A stretch of 64,000 nucleotides of DNA from Bacteroides uniformis. GTDB lineage: Bacteria; Bacteroidota; Bacteroidia; Bacteroidales; Bacteroidaceae. Both the position numbers and the translations under genes were made by a program. Location of the stretch: positions 2,865,501 through 2,929,500 of the forward strand of contig NZ_CP102263.1 of assembly GCF_025147485.1 (NCBI RefSeq), written 5' to 3'. The notes under the pieces are model-generated. The model saw nothing but the letters and a program-made list of their open reading frames with translations. It did not search any database and had not been told where the DNA came from. Of this stretch, positions 17,001 through 26,062 are shown piece by piece. Numbering within the stretch: the first letter of the stretch is position 1; each line of letters begins with the position of its first letter.

Positions 17001-17120
17001 CTTTGCGCCCAATTGTAGAAGCATAGCATATATTAGATGTTCTAAAGTTCGCTTTTACTTAACAAAAACATTAATTTGGGAATAGTAAATAAGAAACAAA
17101 CTGGAAGTAAACGTTATTTA

Positions 17121-17723
17121 ATGAAGAATGACAGCTTAAAAGGGCAACATCGGATTAACGAACAAATCCGGGCCAAAGAAGTCCGCATAGTGGGCGATGA
17201 AGTAGAACCAAAAGTGTATCCGATAGCGCAGGCTTTAAGACTTGCTGAAGAACATGAAGCGGATCTCGTGGAGATTTCTCCAAATGCACAACCCCCTGTT
17301 TGTCGTATTATTGATTATTCTAAATTTCTTTATCAGTTAAAGAAGCGTCAGAAAGAGCAAAAGGCAAAGCAGGTAAAAGTGAACGTGAAGGAAATACGTT
17401 TTGGACCTCAGACAGATGATCATGACTATAACTTCAAGTTGAAGCATGCTAAAGGCTTTTTGGAAGATGGTGACAAGGTGAAGGCCTACGTATTCTTTAA
17501 AGGACGTTCCATCTTGTTCAAAGAGCAAGGTGAAGTGTTGCTGCTCCGTTTTGCCAATGATTTGGAAGACTATGCGAAGGTAGACCAAATGCCGGTTTTG
17601 GAAGGAAAGAGAATGACAATCCAGCTCTCTCCGAAGAAAGTGGCGGCACCTAAGAAGAGCGCGGCTCCCAAGCCTGCAGAAGATGCGCCAAAGGCTGCGT
17701 CGGCTGAAACCGAAGAAGAATAA
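17121..17723 (+). CDS. infC: Translation initiation factor IF-3
   Basis: This protein of about 200 residues keeps the ribosomal subunits apart and checks initiator tRNA. The N-domain ([36 protein letters not shown]) and C-domain ([21 protein letters not shown]) are complete. The tail is Ala/Pro/Lys-rich, as in other Bacteroides. ATG 17121 is preferred; the same frame also opens with a TTG at 17076, and infC genes often use unusual starts, so the longer form cannot be excluded. TAACTTTG at 16998-17005, overlapping the thrS stop, may be its promoter. Confidence 0.93.
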   Translation: MKNDSLKGQHRINEQIRAKEVRIVGDEVEPKVYPIAQALRLAEEHEADLVEISPNAQPPVCRIIDYSKFLYQLKKRQKEQKAKQVKVNVKEIRFGPQTDDHDYNFKLKHAKGFLEDGDKVKAYVFFKGRSILFKEQGEVLLLRFANDLEDYAKVDQMPVLEGKRMTIQLSPKKVAAPKKSAAPKPAEDAPKAASAETEEE

Positions 17724-17790
17724 AGAAGTGAGTAACGCCATAGGTATAGTGCGTTGCCATATAATTTAATAATTAAAAAGTTTAAAAAAG

Positions 17791-17988
17791 ATGCCAAAGA
17801 TGAAGACTAACTCCGGTTCTAAAAAGAGATTTACTCTTACCGGAACAGGTAAAATCAAAAGAAAGCACGCTTTTCATAGTCACATCCTGACTAAGAAAAC
17901 TAAGAAGCAGAAAAGAAACTTGTGCTACTCTACACTTGTTAGTACAACAGATGTAAGCCAGGTGAAAGAGCTCTTAGCAATGAAGTAA
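17791..17988 (+). CDS. rpmI: 50S ribosomal protein L35
   Basis: This 65-residue, Lys-rich protein has the family pattern [20 protein letters not shown] and [10 protein letters not shown]. Its place between infC and rplT is diagnostic. Confidence 0.96.
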   Translation: MPKMKTNSGSKKRFTLTGTGKIKRKHAFHSHILTKKTKKQKRNLCYSTLVSTTDVSQVKELLAMK

Positions 17989-18088
17989 TTGAAAAGCGTA
18001 CAAAAGTATTAAAGTTATTAACCGAATGCATTAGCTTTAAGTCCGCTGCGTGAAGTAACGGCGCTAACATTCAAAAACAAGTAAAACT

Positions 18089-18439
18089 ATGCCAAGATCA
18101 GTAAATCATGTTGCTTCTAAAGCAAGAAGAAAGAAAATTTTGAAATTGACCAGAGGTTACTTTGGTGCAAGAAAGAACGTTTGGACCGTTGCCAAGAATA
18201 CTTGGGAAAAAGGTTTGACCTATGCGTTCCGTGACCGTAAGAACAAGAAGAGAAACTTCCGTGCTTTGTGGATTCAGCGTATCAACGCTGCCGCTCGTCT
18301 GGAAGGTATGTCTTACTCTAAGCTGATGGGCGCTTTGCACAAAGCTGGTATCGAAATCAACCGCAAAGTGTTGGCTGATTTAGCGATGAACCATCCGGAA
18401 GCTTTCAAGGCTATCGTTGCTAAAGCAAAGGCTGCATAA
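18089..18439 (+). CDS. rplT: 50S ribosomal protein L20
   Basis: This 116-residue protein begins [16 protein letters not shown] and carries the [19 protein letters not shown] and [12 protein letters not shown] motifs of L20. It assembles early on 23S rRNA. In other bacteria L20 represses its own operon; the 100-nt spacer between rpmI and rplT (17989-18088) could hold such control, but I see no clear structure in it. A terminator follows. Confidence 0.97.
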   Translation: MPRSVNHVASKARRKKILKLTRGYFGARKNVWTVAKNTWEKGLTYAFRDRKNKKRNFRALWIQRINAAARLEGMSYSKLMGALHKAGIEINRKVLADLAMNHPEAFKAIVAKAKAA

Positions 18440-18462
18440 AAACAGTTAGCAGATAAATTACG

Positions 18463-18499
18463 AGGTGCTGATTACTCTTTTGGTAGTCAGCACTTTTTG
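18463..18499 (+). terminator. Terminator of the infC-rpmI-rplT operon
   Basis: GTGCTGATTAC pairs with GTAGTCAGCAC (one wobble), followed by TTTTTG and more T-rich sequence. Confidence 0.8.
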
Positions 18500-18562
18500 T
18501 TTTCTGATACTCCGGGGAGGGGTTAAAACTTGAAAAGGACTTGAAACAATTTACTGCTTTTA

Positions 18563-18594
18563 CTTGTTTCTTTCATAGAAACTCATTACCTTTG
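18563..18594 (+). promoter_or_regulatory. Promoter of the 6S-like RNA
   Basis: TACCTTTG at 18587-18594 is a perfect -7 box; CTTG at 18563-18566, 20 bp upstream, approximates the -33 box. Transcription would begin near 18601. Confidence 0.65.
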
Positions 18595-18600
18595 TTATAG

Positions 18601-18832
18601 AAAAAATAGCCGCATTGATTGGATCGGGAAACTCATCAATTTTTATGAAATACCGAGACAAGCTTCGCTTCTCAATGGCGGGCCACGCCCTTCGGGGTAA
18701 CTCTTGAGTCGGTGGATTACAAAGAGGAGGAGCACTCAAATCATGTCATACGGAGTTTCATCACATCATCGGTGCGGCTTTCTATAAAAGAGGAACGGTA
18801 ATCTGTTTGGATAACCGTTCCTCTTTCGTTTT
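18601..18832 (+). ncRNA. 6S-like small RNA (Bacteroidales-1 motif)
   Basis: This region has no open frame but has its own promoter, a closing stem (AGCCGCATTGAT near the 5' end pairs with ATCGGTGCGGCT near 18768-18780) and a terminator hairpin (AAAGAGGAACGGT with ACCGTTCCTCTTT, then T-rich sequence). Several internal segments also pair, suggesting a long rod with bulges. It lies right after rplT, which is the known position of the Bacteroidales-1 RNA motif, later proposed to be the 6S RNA of this group. 6S RNA binds RNA polymerase by imitating an open promoter. The exact ends are estimates. Confidence 0.75.
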
Positions 18833-18920
18833 ATGCGGATGTGGGTGATTGTGAAACGATGATACGTGATGCTGAAACAGATGATGTGTCAAGGGAAGAT
18901 AGATGATGTGTTTATACAAG

Positions 18921-18958
18921 ACAGACCATCTGTATCGGGTGAACAGATGGTCTGTTTT
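18921..18958 (-). terminator. Terminator after paaK
   Basis: A perfect 12-bp stem (ACAGACCATCTG with CAGATGGTCTGT) lies 20 bp past the paaK stop on the minus strand. T richness is modest, so it may act as a processing or bidirectional stop. Confidence 0.6.
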
Positions 18959-18977
18959 GAAAAGAGTTTTTTTAAGT

Positions 18978-20285
18978 TTATTTGTTGTCCCGTAAGTCTT
19001 TTACCCTGACGGCTTTTCCTTCGCTCTGCGGCAAGGAACCTTTCTTTACCAACCGTAACTTCGGAGTTACCAGAATCTCGTCTTTCAGCTGGCGGGTAAT
19101 GGCTTTGCTAATCTTTTGTAGCTCGATGTAATTGTCAGTAGAGAGGTCGCTAAGTTCAACTTCCACAATCATCTCATCCTGGTTATTGACCGTTTCGAGC
19201 GTGATGAGGTAATTGCTGCCCAATTCGGGGAATTGTACCAGCACCTTTTCCACCTGCATGGGGAAGATATTGACTCCCTTGATGATGAACATATCGTCGC
19301 TACGGCCTTTGATGCGGTCTATACGGATGTGGGTACGTCCGCAAGGGCACTTGCCGGGCAGGATGCGGGTAAGGTCGCGTGTACGGTAGCGGATGAGGGG
19401 CATCATCTCTCTGTCCAGCGTTGTCAGTACCAGTTCGCCGATTTCACCTTCCGGTACGGGTTCGCCGGTTTCCGGGTTAATGATTTCGACCAGGTAGCAA
19501 TCTTCCCAGAAGTGCATGCCGTCTTGTTCGGTGCACTCGAAGGCTACGCCGGGACCGTTCATTTCAGTCATACCAAAGCTGTTATAGGCTTTGACGCCAA
19601 GCATGCGTTCAATCTTTCTGCGTTGCTCGTCTGTGTGGGGTTCGGCACCGATAACAAGCGTTTTCAGACTTGTGCCGGCGGGGTCCATCCCTTCTTCCTG
19701 GAATACCTCTGCCAAGCGGATGGCATAGCTGGGAATGGCATGCAGGGCAGTGGTCTTGAAGTCGGTGATGAACTTTATCTGACGCTTGCTGTTTCCGGCA
19801 GCGGCAGGAACAGTCAGCGCACCCAGACGTTCGGCTCCATACTGAAAGCCCAGTCCTCCGGTGAACATGCCGTAACCGGAGCTATTTTGGAAAACATCCG
19901 TCTTACGGATACCTACCATATAGAGGCAGCGTGCCACTAAGTTAGCCCAAGAGTCCAAATCGTGTTGGGAGTGTACGATGACCGTCGGCGTGCCCGTAGT
20001 GCCACTGGAAGAATGGATACGTACTCCGTCCTCACGCATATCGCCTGCTACTAATCCAAAAGGATAATTGGCGCGCATATCGGCCTTGGTAGTAAACGGT
20101 ATCTTACGTATGTCTTCTATAGACCGGATGCTGTCGGCAGTGATGCCATGCTCTTGGAATACCTTTTTATAATAAGGAGAGTTGGCGGCAATGCTGACAG
20201 TCTTTTTTAACCGTTGCAGTTGCAGTTCGCGCAACTGCTCACGGGGCATCGTTTCAATCTCTTCTTCCCAGTATTTGTTATTCAT
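18978..20285 (-). CDS. paaK: Phenylacetate-CoA ligase
   Basis: This 435-residue adenylate-forming enzyme joins phenylacetate (or a similar aryl acid) to CoA using ATP. Motifs seen are the AMP-binding loop HSSSGTTGTPTVIVHS (residues ~92-107), YNSFGMTEMNGPG and the C-terminal hinge YRTRDLTRI. It is the last gene of an operon with iorA and iorB, 30 nt after iorB. In that setting it may run in reverse, converting aryl-acetyl-CoA made by the oxidoreductase into the free acid with ATP gain; this direction is inference. Confidence 0.9.
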   Translation of the reverse strand: MNNKYWEEEIETMPREQLRELQLQRLKKTVSIAANSPYYKKVFQEHGITADSIRSIEDIRKIPFTTKADMRANYPFGLVAGDMREDGVRIHSSSGTTGTPTVIVHSQHDLDSWANLVARCLYMVGIRKTDVFQNSSGYGMFTGGLGFQYGAERLGALTVPAAAGNSKRQIKFITDFKTTALHAIPSYAIRLAEVFQEEGMDPAGTSLKTLVIGAEPHTDEQRRKIERMLGVKAYNSFGMTEMNGPGVAFECTEQDGMHFWEDCYLVEIINPETGEPVPEGEIGELVLTTLDREMMPLIRYRTRDLTRILPGKCPCGRTHIRIDRIKGRSDDMFIIKGVNIFPMQVEKVLVQFPELGSNYLITLETVNNQDEMIVEVELSDLSTDNYIELQKISKAITRQLKDEILVTPKLRLVKKGSLPQSEGKAVRVKDLRDNK

Positions 20286-20315
20286 GGTATGTTGAAATTT
20301 AGAGTCAATTATAGT

Positions 20316-20897
20316 TTACATCAGTTTTTCAGCAATCTCTTTGCCGGCAGCCAACGCTTTGAGGTTCAGCTCTACAATGGCGTCGCCCTTGCGTTGGAAG
20401 ATTTCGCGGATGCTGTCTTGCACCTTTGCGTAGTCGATGCCGAGGAAGGGGATGGTGGCGCCCAGCAGTACGATGTTCGCTACGCGGGGAGAGCCGACTT
20501 CTTTTGCCACTTCGTTTACGTTCAGCATGATTTTATGCGGCAGCTTGTTGATTTCGGCCTTGATGTCTTCTTCTGCCGGATAGTTGGGAATGTTGATGAA
20601 GGGGGCTTCATTGGTCACCAGCCAACCTTCGGGGCTGAGGTAGGGGAGGTAGCGCAGTGCTTCCATCGGTTCCAGGGAGATGATGAGGTCGCATTTTCCT
20701 GTGGGAATGAGGTCCGAAGCGATGGATTGGTCGCTGATGCGCAGGTTGGACTGCACGTCGCCGCCTCGCTGGCTCATGCCGTGTACTTCTGCCTGCTTCA
20801 TGTAGAGTCCGTCCTTGAGGGCTGCTTTGCCGATTACGGTGGCGATGGAGAGGATACCTTGTCCTCCTACGCCGGAAAGTATGATGTCTTTTTTCAT
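20316..20897 (-). CDS. iorB: Indolepyruvate ferredoxin oxidoreductase, beta subunit
   Basis: This 193-residue protein is the gamma-type domain of 2-oxoacid:ferredoxin oxidoreductases, starting MKKDIILSGVGGQGILS, with HGMSQRGGDVQS and NIVLLGATI segments. With IorA it converts aryl pyruvates to aryl-acetyl-CoA, CO2 and reduced ferredoxin. It starts 4 nt after the iorA stop codon, indicating coupled translation. Confidence 0.92.
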   Translation of the reverse strand: MKKDIILSGVGGQGILSIATVIGKAALKDGLYMKQAEVHGMSQRGGDVQSNLRISDQSIASDLIPTGKCDLIISLEPMEALRYLPYLSPEGWLVTNEAPFINIPNYPAEEDIKAEINKLPHKIMLNVNEVAKEVGSPRVANIVLLGATIPFLGIDYAKVQDSIREIFQRKGDAIVELNLKALAAGKEIAEKLM

Positions 20898-20901
20898 GGC
20901 T

Positions 20902-22494
20902 TTACTTGTTTCTTTTTTTGCGTGCTAATGTTTGGATGCATTCTCTGCGGGGGATGATGACGGATACGCCGTGGTGCTCGATTTCTTCCCGGATGATTTG
21001 CTTCATCTCTTCGTAGTTCTTCTTCAAGGGCACTACGACGCGGATGTGTTCGGGAGCTACACCGATGCCGGCGCAGATGGCTTCCAGACGTCCGGTGCCG
21101 GCAGAGTCTTGTCCTCCGGTCATGGCGGTGGTTTCGTTGTCGGAGATGACGATGGTGACGTCGGCGTTTTCGTTGACGCAATCCAGCAGTCCCGTCATGC
21201 CCGAGTGGGTGAAGGTGGAGTCGCCGATGACGGCTACGGCAGGATGCAGGCCGGCATCCGAAGCACCCTTCGCCATGGTGATGGAGGCGCCCATATCCAC
21301 GCAAGAGTTAATGGCGTTGAATGGGGCATTGGCTCCCAGCGTGTAGCAACCAATGTCGCTGAACACCTTATAAGTGGGATATTCTTCTTTCAATACTTGG
21401 GTCAGCACCGTGTACATGTCGCGATGGCCGCAACCCTCGCACAAAGCGGGCGGGCGCATCTCTACCAAAGAAGGAACGCTGAATTCAGCCTTGTTCTCCT
21501 TGCCTACGGCACGTGCCACGCTGTCCGGGTTCAGCTCTCCGTCTTGTGAAAGAGTGCCGTCCAAACGGCCTTTTACTTTGATGCCGATGCCCAGATAGCC
21601 TTTTAGCTGTTTTTCTACGAACGGTTGTCCGTCTTCCAGTACCAGAATCTCGTCACATGCTTCTACCAGCTGCATCAGCTGTTTCTTGGGCAACGGGTAT
21701 TGTCCGATTTTCAGTACCGGATATTCGCAACCTTCGGGATAGTTCTCCATCAGGTAGTTGTAGCCGATGCCGCATGCCACGATACCCAGCTTTTTGTTGG
21801 GGCCGTCGGTATATTTGTTGTAAGCGGAGTTTTCAGAAGCTTTGATAAATTCGTCCTGGCGTTGCAGCAATGCTTTGTAACGTTTGCGTGCATTACCCGG
21901 CAGGAGGATGAACTGACGCGGGTCTTCGCTGAAGGAAATCTCATTCTGCGGTTGTTGCTCCTTGCGCTCTACGCCGGAACGGGAGTGTGCCAGGCGCGTA
22001 ACCATGCGCATCAGGATGGGTTCGCCGGTCTGTTCGGAGAAGTTGAATCCGTTGTACACCATGTCGTATGCTTCCTGCTGGTTGCTTGGTTCGTACATCG
22101 GGATGAGGGAGAAGTCGCCATAGAAGCGGCTGTCTTGCTCGTTTTGTGAGGAGTGCATGCTGGGGTCGTCGGCAGCAATGACTATCAGACCACCTTTTAT
22201 GCCGGTAATGGCAGAGTTGATGAAACAGTCGGCAGCTACGTTCATACCCACGTGCTTCATGCACACCAATGAACGCTTACCTGCAAAGGACATGCCCAGG
22301 GCAGCTTCCATCGCAGTTTTCTCGTTAGAGCACCAGCGGTTATGGATATTCTTTTCGGCAGTAATCGGTGCCATCTGAATATATTCGGTGATTTCCGTAG
22401 AAGGAGTGCCGGGATAGGCATATACACCCGAAAGTCCGGCATCTAATGCAGCTTGTGCAATGGCTTCATCGCCAAGTAAGAGTTGCTTGCTCAT
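20902..22494 (-). CDS. iorA: Indolepyruvate ferredoxin oxidoreductase, alpha subunit
   Basis: This 530-residue thiamine-diphosphate enzyme subunit begins LLLGDEAIAQAALDAG with the pyrimidine-binding region GVYAYPGTPSTEI, and has the ThDP-diphosphate motif AVIGDSTFTHSG followed by an NENADVTIVISDN segment. A CEGCGHRDMY motif supplies cysteines. Archaeal IorA proteins usually end with a ferredoxin-like domain holding two 4Fe-4S clusters; here the protein ends shortly after RRECIQTLA, without those CxxCxxC motifs. It is first in the iorA-iorB-paaK operon. Confidence 0.92.
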   Translation of the reverse strand: MSKQLLLGDEAIAQAALDAGLSGVYAYPGTPSTEITEYIQMAPITAEKNIHNRWCSNEKTAMEAALGMSFAGKRSLVCMKHVGMNVAADCFINSAITGIKGGLIVIAADDPSMHSSQNEQDSRFYGDFSLIPMYEPSNQQEAYDMVYNGFNFSEQTGEPILMRMVTRLAHSRSGVERKEQQPQNEISFSEDPRQFILLPGNARKRYKALLQRQDEFIKASENSAYNKYTDGPNKKLGIVACGIGYNYLMENYPEGCEYPVLKIGQYPLPKKQLMQLVEACDEILVLEDGQPFVEKQLKGYLGIGIKVKGRLDGTLSQDGELNPDSVARAVGKENKAEFSVPSLVEMRPPALCEGCGHRDMYTVLTQVLKEEYPTYKVFSDIGCYTLGANAPFNAINSCVDMGASITMAKGASDAGLHPAVAVIGDSTFTHSGMTGLLDCVNENADVTIVISDNETTAMTGGQDSAGTGRLEAICAGIGVAPEHIRVVVPLKKNYEEMKQIIREEIEHHGVSVIIPRRECIQTLARKKRNK

Positions 22495-22535
22495 ATCTGA
22501 ATATTTAAGTGTTAGTCATGGATTAATATTTGACG

Positions 22536-22543
22536 CAAATATA
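22536..22543 (-). promoter_or_regulatory. Likely iorA operon promoter (-7 box)
   Basis: On the minus strand this reads TATATTTG, a good -7 box, 42 nt before the iorA ATG. No clear -33 box. Confidence 0.5.
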
Positions 22544-22570
22544 GGATTTTGCTTTTATTTTATCAGCAGA

Positions 22571-23602
22571 TTACTTGAAAATCTTTCTTTCGTTTAATGC
22601 ATTCCAATATTTTCTTGCATTTTTCATGTGCTCGGCATAATTGGATGCAAAGTTATGGGTGCCCGAGAAGTCCTCTTTGGCACACATGTAGAGGTAGTTG
22701 TGTTTCGTATGGTTCAGCACAGCATCCAGCCCGATGGGTGAGGGGATGCGTATGGGACCGGGAGGTAGTCCGGTGTTGAGATAGGTATTGTAGGGGGATT
22801 CTACTGCCAGATGGGCATTCGTAATTCTCCGCAAGCCGAAGTCCTGCAAGGCAAATTTGATGGTAGGGTCGGCTTGCAGGGGCATGCCGGTGTGCAGGCG
22901 GTTGATGTAGAGCCCTGCCACCATTGGTTTTTCGGGAGTGTTGTTTGTCTCTTCCTCGACGATGGAGGCAAGGGTGCAGACTTCCGTCGGGGTCATTCCG
23001 ATGGCGGTGGCTTTGTCTAAGCGTTCCTGGTTCCAGAACTTCTGGTGCTCTTTTTGCATTCTTTCGAAGAACTCTTCTGCACTCATGTCCCAATAGACTT
23101 GGTAGGTTTCGGGGATGAAGAGGCAGGGCAGGGTCTCTTTGTTGTATCCCAGTTTTTGTTGGAATGCGGAGTCGTTCATCAATCCGGCTATTTCGGCGGA
23201 GTCTATCATGAGCTGTTTGCCTACGCTGCGTGCCAGCCGGTCCAGTGTGCGTACGCTGCCGACGGTGAGATTCGTAGGTTCTTGATATCCGCGGTACAGA
23301 CGGCTGAATACGTGATATACGTTTTCCCCCGGCCGGATGGTGTAGCGTCCGGTGTGTATATTTTCGGAATATTTCTTGTATTGGGCCATCCAGCGGAAGC
23401 CGGTGAAGCTTCGAGGATGGCCTTGTTGTTCCACCTTATTATATATGGAGTCGGCGGTGTCGTCGCGGTCTATATAGATATAGACTGTCTTTTTCGGATG
23501 GAATTGCGGGGCAAACAGATAGTAGTATACTGTTCCTGCACAAGCTGCTCCAATAAGAATCAGTGCGACGAATGTTCCGATAATGATTTTCTTCTTTTCC
23601 AT
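22571..23602 (-). CDS. mltG: Endolytic murein transglycosylase MltG
   Basis: This 343-residue protein has one N-terminal membrane segment (residues ~5-30) and a YceG/MltG domain. The catalytic region LASIVEEETNNTPEKPMVAG with its Glu, and LQADPTIKFAL, are clear. The enzyme cuts nascent peptidoglycan strands next to the membrane and sets chain length. TAACTTTG on the minus strand at 23629-23636 is its probable promoter. Confidence 0.93.
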   Translation of the reverse strand: MEKKKIIIGTFVALILIGAACAGTVYYYLFAPQFHPKKTVYIYIDRDDTADSIYNKVEQQGHPRSFTGFRWMAQYKKYSENIHTGRYTIRPGENVYHVFSRLYRGYQEPTNLTVGSVRTLDRLARSVGKQLMIDSAEIAGLMNDSAFQQKLGYNKETLPCLFIPETYQVYWDMSAEEFFERMQKEHQKFWNQERLDKATAIGMTPTEVCTLASIVEEETNNTPEKPMVAGLYINRLHTGMPLQADPTIKFALQDFGLRRITNAHLAVESPYNTYLNTGLPPGPIRIPSPIGLDAVLNHTKHNYLYMCAKEDFSGTHNFASNYAEHMKNARKYWNALNERKIFK

Positions 23603-23628
23603 TTTGTTTTACTGCATCTTTAGTCGGG

Positions 23629-23636
23629 CAAAGTTA
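23629..23636 (-). promoter_or_regulatory. Likely mltG promoter (-7 box)
   Basis: The minus strand reads TAACTTTG, 27 nt from the mltG ATG. Confidence 0.5.
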
Positions 23637-23668
23637 GTAAAAAATGGAGTGAAAACCATCAAGTCATA

Positions 23669-24586
23669 TCAGTTAATTCGATAGCTGACAAAGGCTATGC
23701 GTTTGCTGTCCGGTGCCCATGAGTTGACATTGATGGTGCCTTGTCCGCCGAAAAGCTTTAACAATGTCTTGGGTTCTCCACCGTTTGCGGGCATTAGGCG
23801 CAGCTCTACGTTCTTGTTTGCCAGGTGCTCTCCCGGTTCCAGGTCACCTTTGTAGTAGGTGATGAATACAACGGATTTTCCGTCAGGGGAGATGTGGGGG
23901 AACCAGGAGTTACGGGTTTCGTCAAAGGTCATCTGGGTCTGTTCGGAGCCGTCTGCCTTCATGCGCCAGACTTGCATGAGTCCGGTGCGTACGGAATTGA
24001 ACCAGATGTATTGTCCGCAGGGGGAATATTCCGGTCCGTCATCCAGACCTTCGGCAGTGGTCAGGCGGGTTTCTTCACCTCCTTCCGCCGGGATGGTATA
24101 GACGTCATAGTTGCCGTTTCGTTCGGCGCAATAGGCAAGCTCTTTGCCGTCGGGGCTCCAACCGTGGAGGTAGCTGGGAGCCATAGGTGTTATTAAACGG
24201 GGAGTGCCGCCCGTGATGGGAAGTGTATAAATGCGCGATTTATAGTCTTCTTTCGTCCCGTGGCTGATGGCTATCTGCTGTCCGTCGGTCGAGAGGACGT
24301 GGTCGTTGTTGCAGTTTTGGGCAAATCCGGTGTTTATCAGTTCCGGTTCGGCAGGCGAGGTGGGGGAAAGGCGGTAAAGCTTTCCTTCGCTGTTGTATAG
24401 CAGCCATTGCCCGTCGGGCGTCCAATTGGGAGCTTCAATCCGGTAGGGAAATTCTTTTACGACGGTCCGGTTACCGTTGGTTACATCCAGTATTTCGAGG
24501 ACGCTGGTAATCTCGTTTTTTTGTTGAGCGGTTGCGGTCAGTGCAACAGTTGCAAAGAAGGGGATTAGATAGGGTTTCATGTTCAT
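23669..24586 (-). CDS. TolB-like beta-propeller protein
   Basis: This is a protein of 305 residues with a signal peptide ([20 protein letters not shown]) and a series of WD40-like/PD40 blades, each with a pattern such as [46 protein letters not shown] and [15 protein letters not shown]. Such propellers bind proteins or peptides in the periplasm. The frame is open up to 24778, but that extension encodes the tail of a decayed GH43 gene, so ATG 24586 (or 24580) is the start. Confidence 0.82.
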   Translation of the reverse strand: MNMKPYLIPFFATVALTATAQQKNEITSVLEILDVTNGNRTVVKEFPYRIEAPNWTPDGQWLLYNSEGKLYRLSPTSPAEPELINTGFAQNCNNDHVLSTDGQQIAISHGTKEDYKSRIYTLPITGGTPRLITPMAPSYLHGWSPDGKELAYCAERNGNYDVYTIPAEGGEETRLTTAEGLDDGPEYSPCGQYIWFNSVRTGLMQVWRMKADGSEQTQMTFDETRNSWFPHISPDGKSVVFITYYKGDLEPGEHLANKNVELRLMPANGGEPKTLLKLFGGQGTINVNSWAPDSKRIAFVSYRIN

Positions 24587-24689
24587 ATCGTATTTAATAA
24601 ATCTCCGCAAGATACATTTTTTATTGGAAACTACATAGTCGGAGCATGCTTTTTTCAGAGAGAATCTGTAGTGATGGTCGAATGCGTAG

Positions 24690-25411
24690 TGCTTATCATA
24701 TGAATAGTCTCCGGGATTCTTGAAATAGTTGTCCACATACTGCCAGTTGTCGGTGTCGAGCGGCGTGTGCGAAGTCATGTACGATAGGGAGCTTTTGTCT
24801 CTACTATCTCGCTGTCCAGACTAATCAGGTCTTTGCCCAAGCGGACAATGCGGGCATGTAGTCGGTGCCGACTTCCCTCTTTCCGCCTCCACCGAATGAC
24901 AACCATCCTGTACCTTCGTCATCTATCACGGCACCCGGGTCGAAAGGAGCCCTGCAGTGGCCTAATCCTTGGGTGAACTGGCTCACCAGCATACGTCTTA
25001 CCGTCCGATTCCACCCGCGATACGATGGATGGCGCCCATGAGGCTATACCCCATGGCGAGAGGGCCTTTACGTCAATCAGTCCGTGATAAGTCCAATTTA
25101 CCATGTCATCGGTGGACAGCATGACCAGTGAATGGGATGTATTGGTATGTGTTTTTGCCGTATTTTCCCACACTGTCCAGTTGCTGGGTGTCATTGGTTC
25201 CATACACATAGAGCCTTCCGTTGTATTCCACCGATGTCGGGTCGGCCACAAAAATGAAATCCAACAGCGGGTTGGCGTTTCCACTGAAGAATTGGGGTGA
25301 TTCTACCGGACGCGTGTCTTTCTTTCTTGAATCGGAAAGCGCCCACACATCATTTCCTGCGGATATAGCCGCCAGCAGCAAAGCCGCTGTAAATAACTTG
25401 ATTCTTTCCAT
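24690..25411 (-). pseudogene. Decayed GH43-family glycosidase
   Basis: Recognisable GH43 pieces occur in order but in different frames. They are a signal peptide and DFIFVADPTSVEYNGRLYVYG (frame one, 25411 to ~25150), HSLVMLSTDDMVNWTYHGLI and GIASWAPSIV (frame two, to ~24990), RAPFDPGAVIDDEGTGWLSF (frame three), [18 protein letters not shown] (shifted again), and [16 protein letters not shown] near 24778. At least four frame changes and two internal losses are needed, and the C-terminal part is missing. GH43 enzymes act on arabinan or xylan side chains. It was probably once part of a carbohydrate-use cluster. Confidence 0.8.
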
Positions 25412-25743
25412 TTTTTTATAGTATGTTATAGAAACCTATGGTAGCCTTTTGATTTTGGCTTGTGTTCTTCAATCACCTCAATCCTTTATTTAAGATTGAA
25501 AAATCGGGTTATTGAAAAGTTGCCGCAAATATTGGGAATTACTATGTATAATATAAGGTGTATTATGTTTTTAATAATGTGCCTATATGTTTCAAGTTAT
25601 CATTGTAATCAGATGGTGCTGTTTTAAACTAGCTTTACTTGCTTTGGGATAATTATGCGGCTATGGATTAAACTGTTTGGAAGGGCATTGTGTTTTATGC
25701 AAATATATTCGTAGAAGAGCGTTTTTTATTCTAACAATTCTTG
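25412..25743. other. Intergenic, nothing recognised
   Basis: This AT-rich stretch between the GH43 relic and the tRNA terminator shows no open frame with family resemblance, no tRNA and no strong hairpin. Confidence 0.6.
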
Positions 25744-25782
25744 AAAAGAAAAAGCACTGATTATTCCAGATAATCAGTGCTT
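25744..25782 (-). terminator. Terminator of tRNA-Thr
   Basis: A 12-bp perfect stem (AAGCACTGATTA with TAATCAGTGCTT, 7-nt loop) is followed on the minus strand by a T run. It starts 9 nt past the tRNA 3' end. Confidence 0.85.
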
Positions 25783-25790
25783 GAATATCG

Positions 25791-25863
<73 letters not shown>

Positions 25864-25886
25864 AATAAGCTTTTGTTTACGGGGTG

Positions 25887-25916
25887 CAAAGGTACATCTT
25901 TATTTGAAAAGGCAAA
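25887..25916 (-). promoter_or_regulatory. Promoter of tRNA-Thr
   Basis: On the minus strand TTTG (25916-25913) and TACCTTTG (25894-25887) are 18 bp apart, close to the Bacteroides consensus, starting transcription just before the tRNA. Confidence 0.65.
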
Positions 25917-26062
25917 AAGAATCTCTGTTTTTTTTAGAAATATTTTAGTGGGATAATTTTCTATTTGAATGTCCTGAACTTTATTGCCATAAAAATTGGA
26001 TAATAAAACGAAAAGAAGCATCTTTGTCGTAGGTCCTATAGCAAATAAGTCTGATACTGATT

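Noticed and set aside
20932..21549. 205-codon plus-strand frame within iorA
   Set aside because: Antisense shadow of a strongly conserved enzyme gene.
23669..24778. A 369-residue form of the propeller protein
   Set aside because: The first 64 codons contain the tail of the decayed GH43 gene, and a clear signal peptide begins at 24586.
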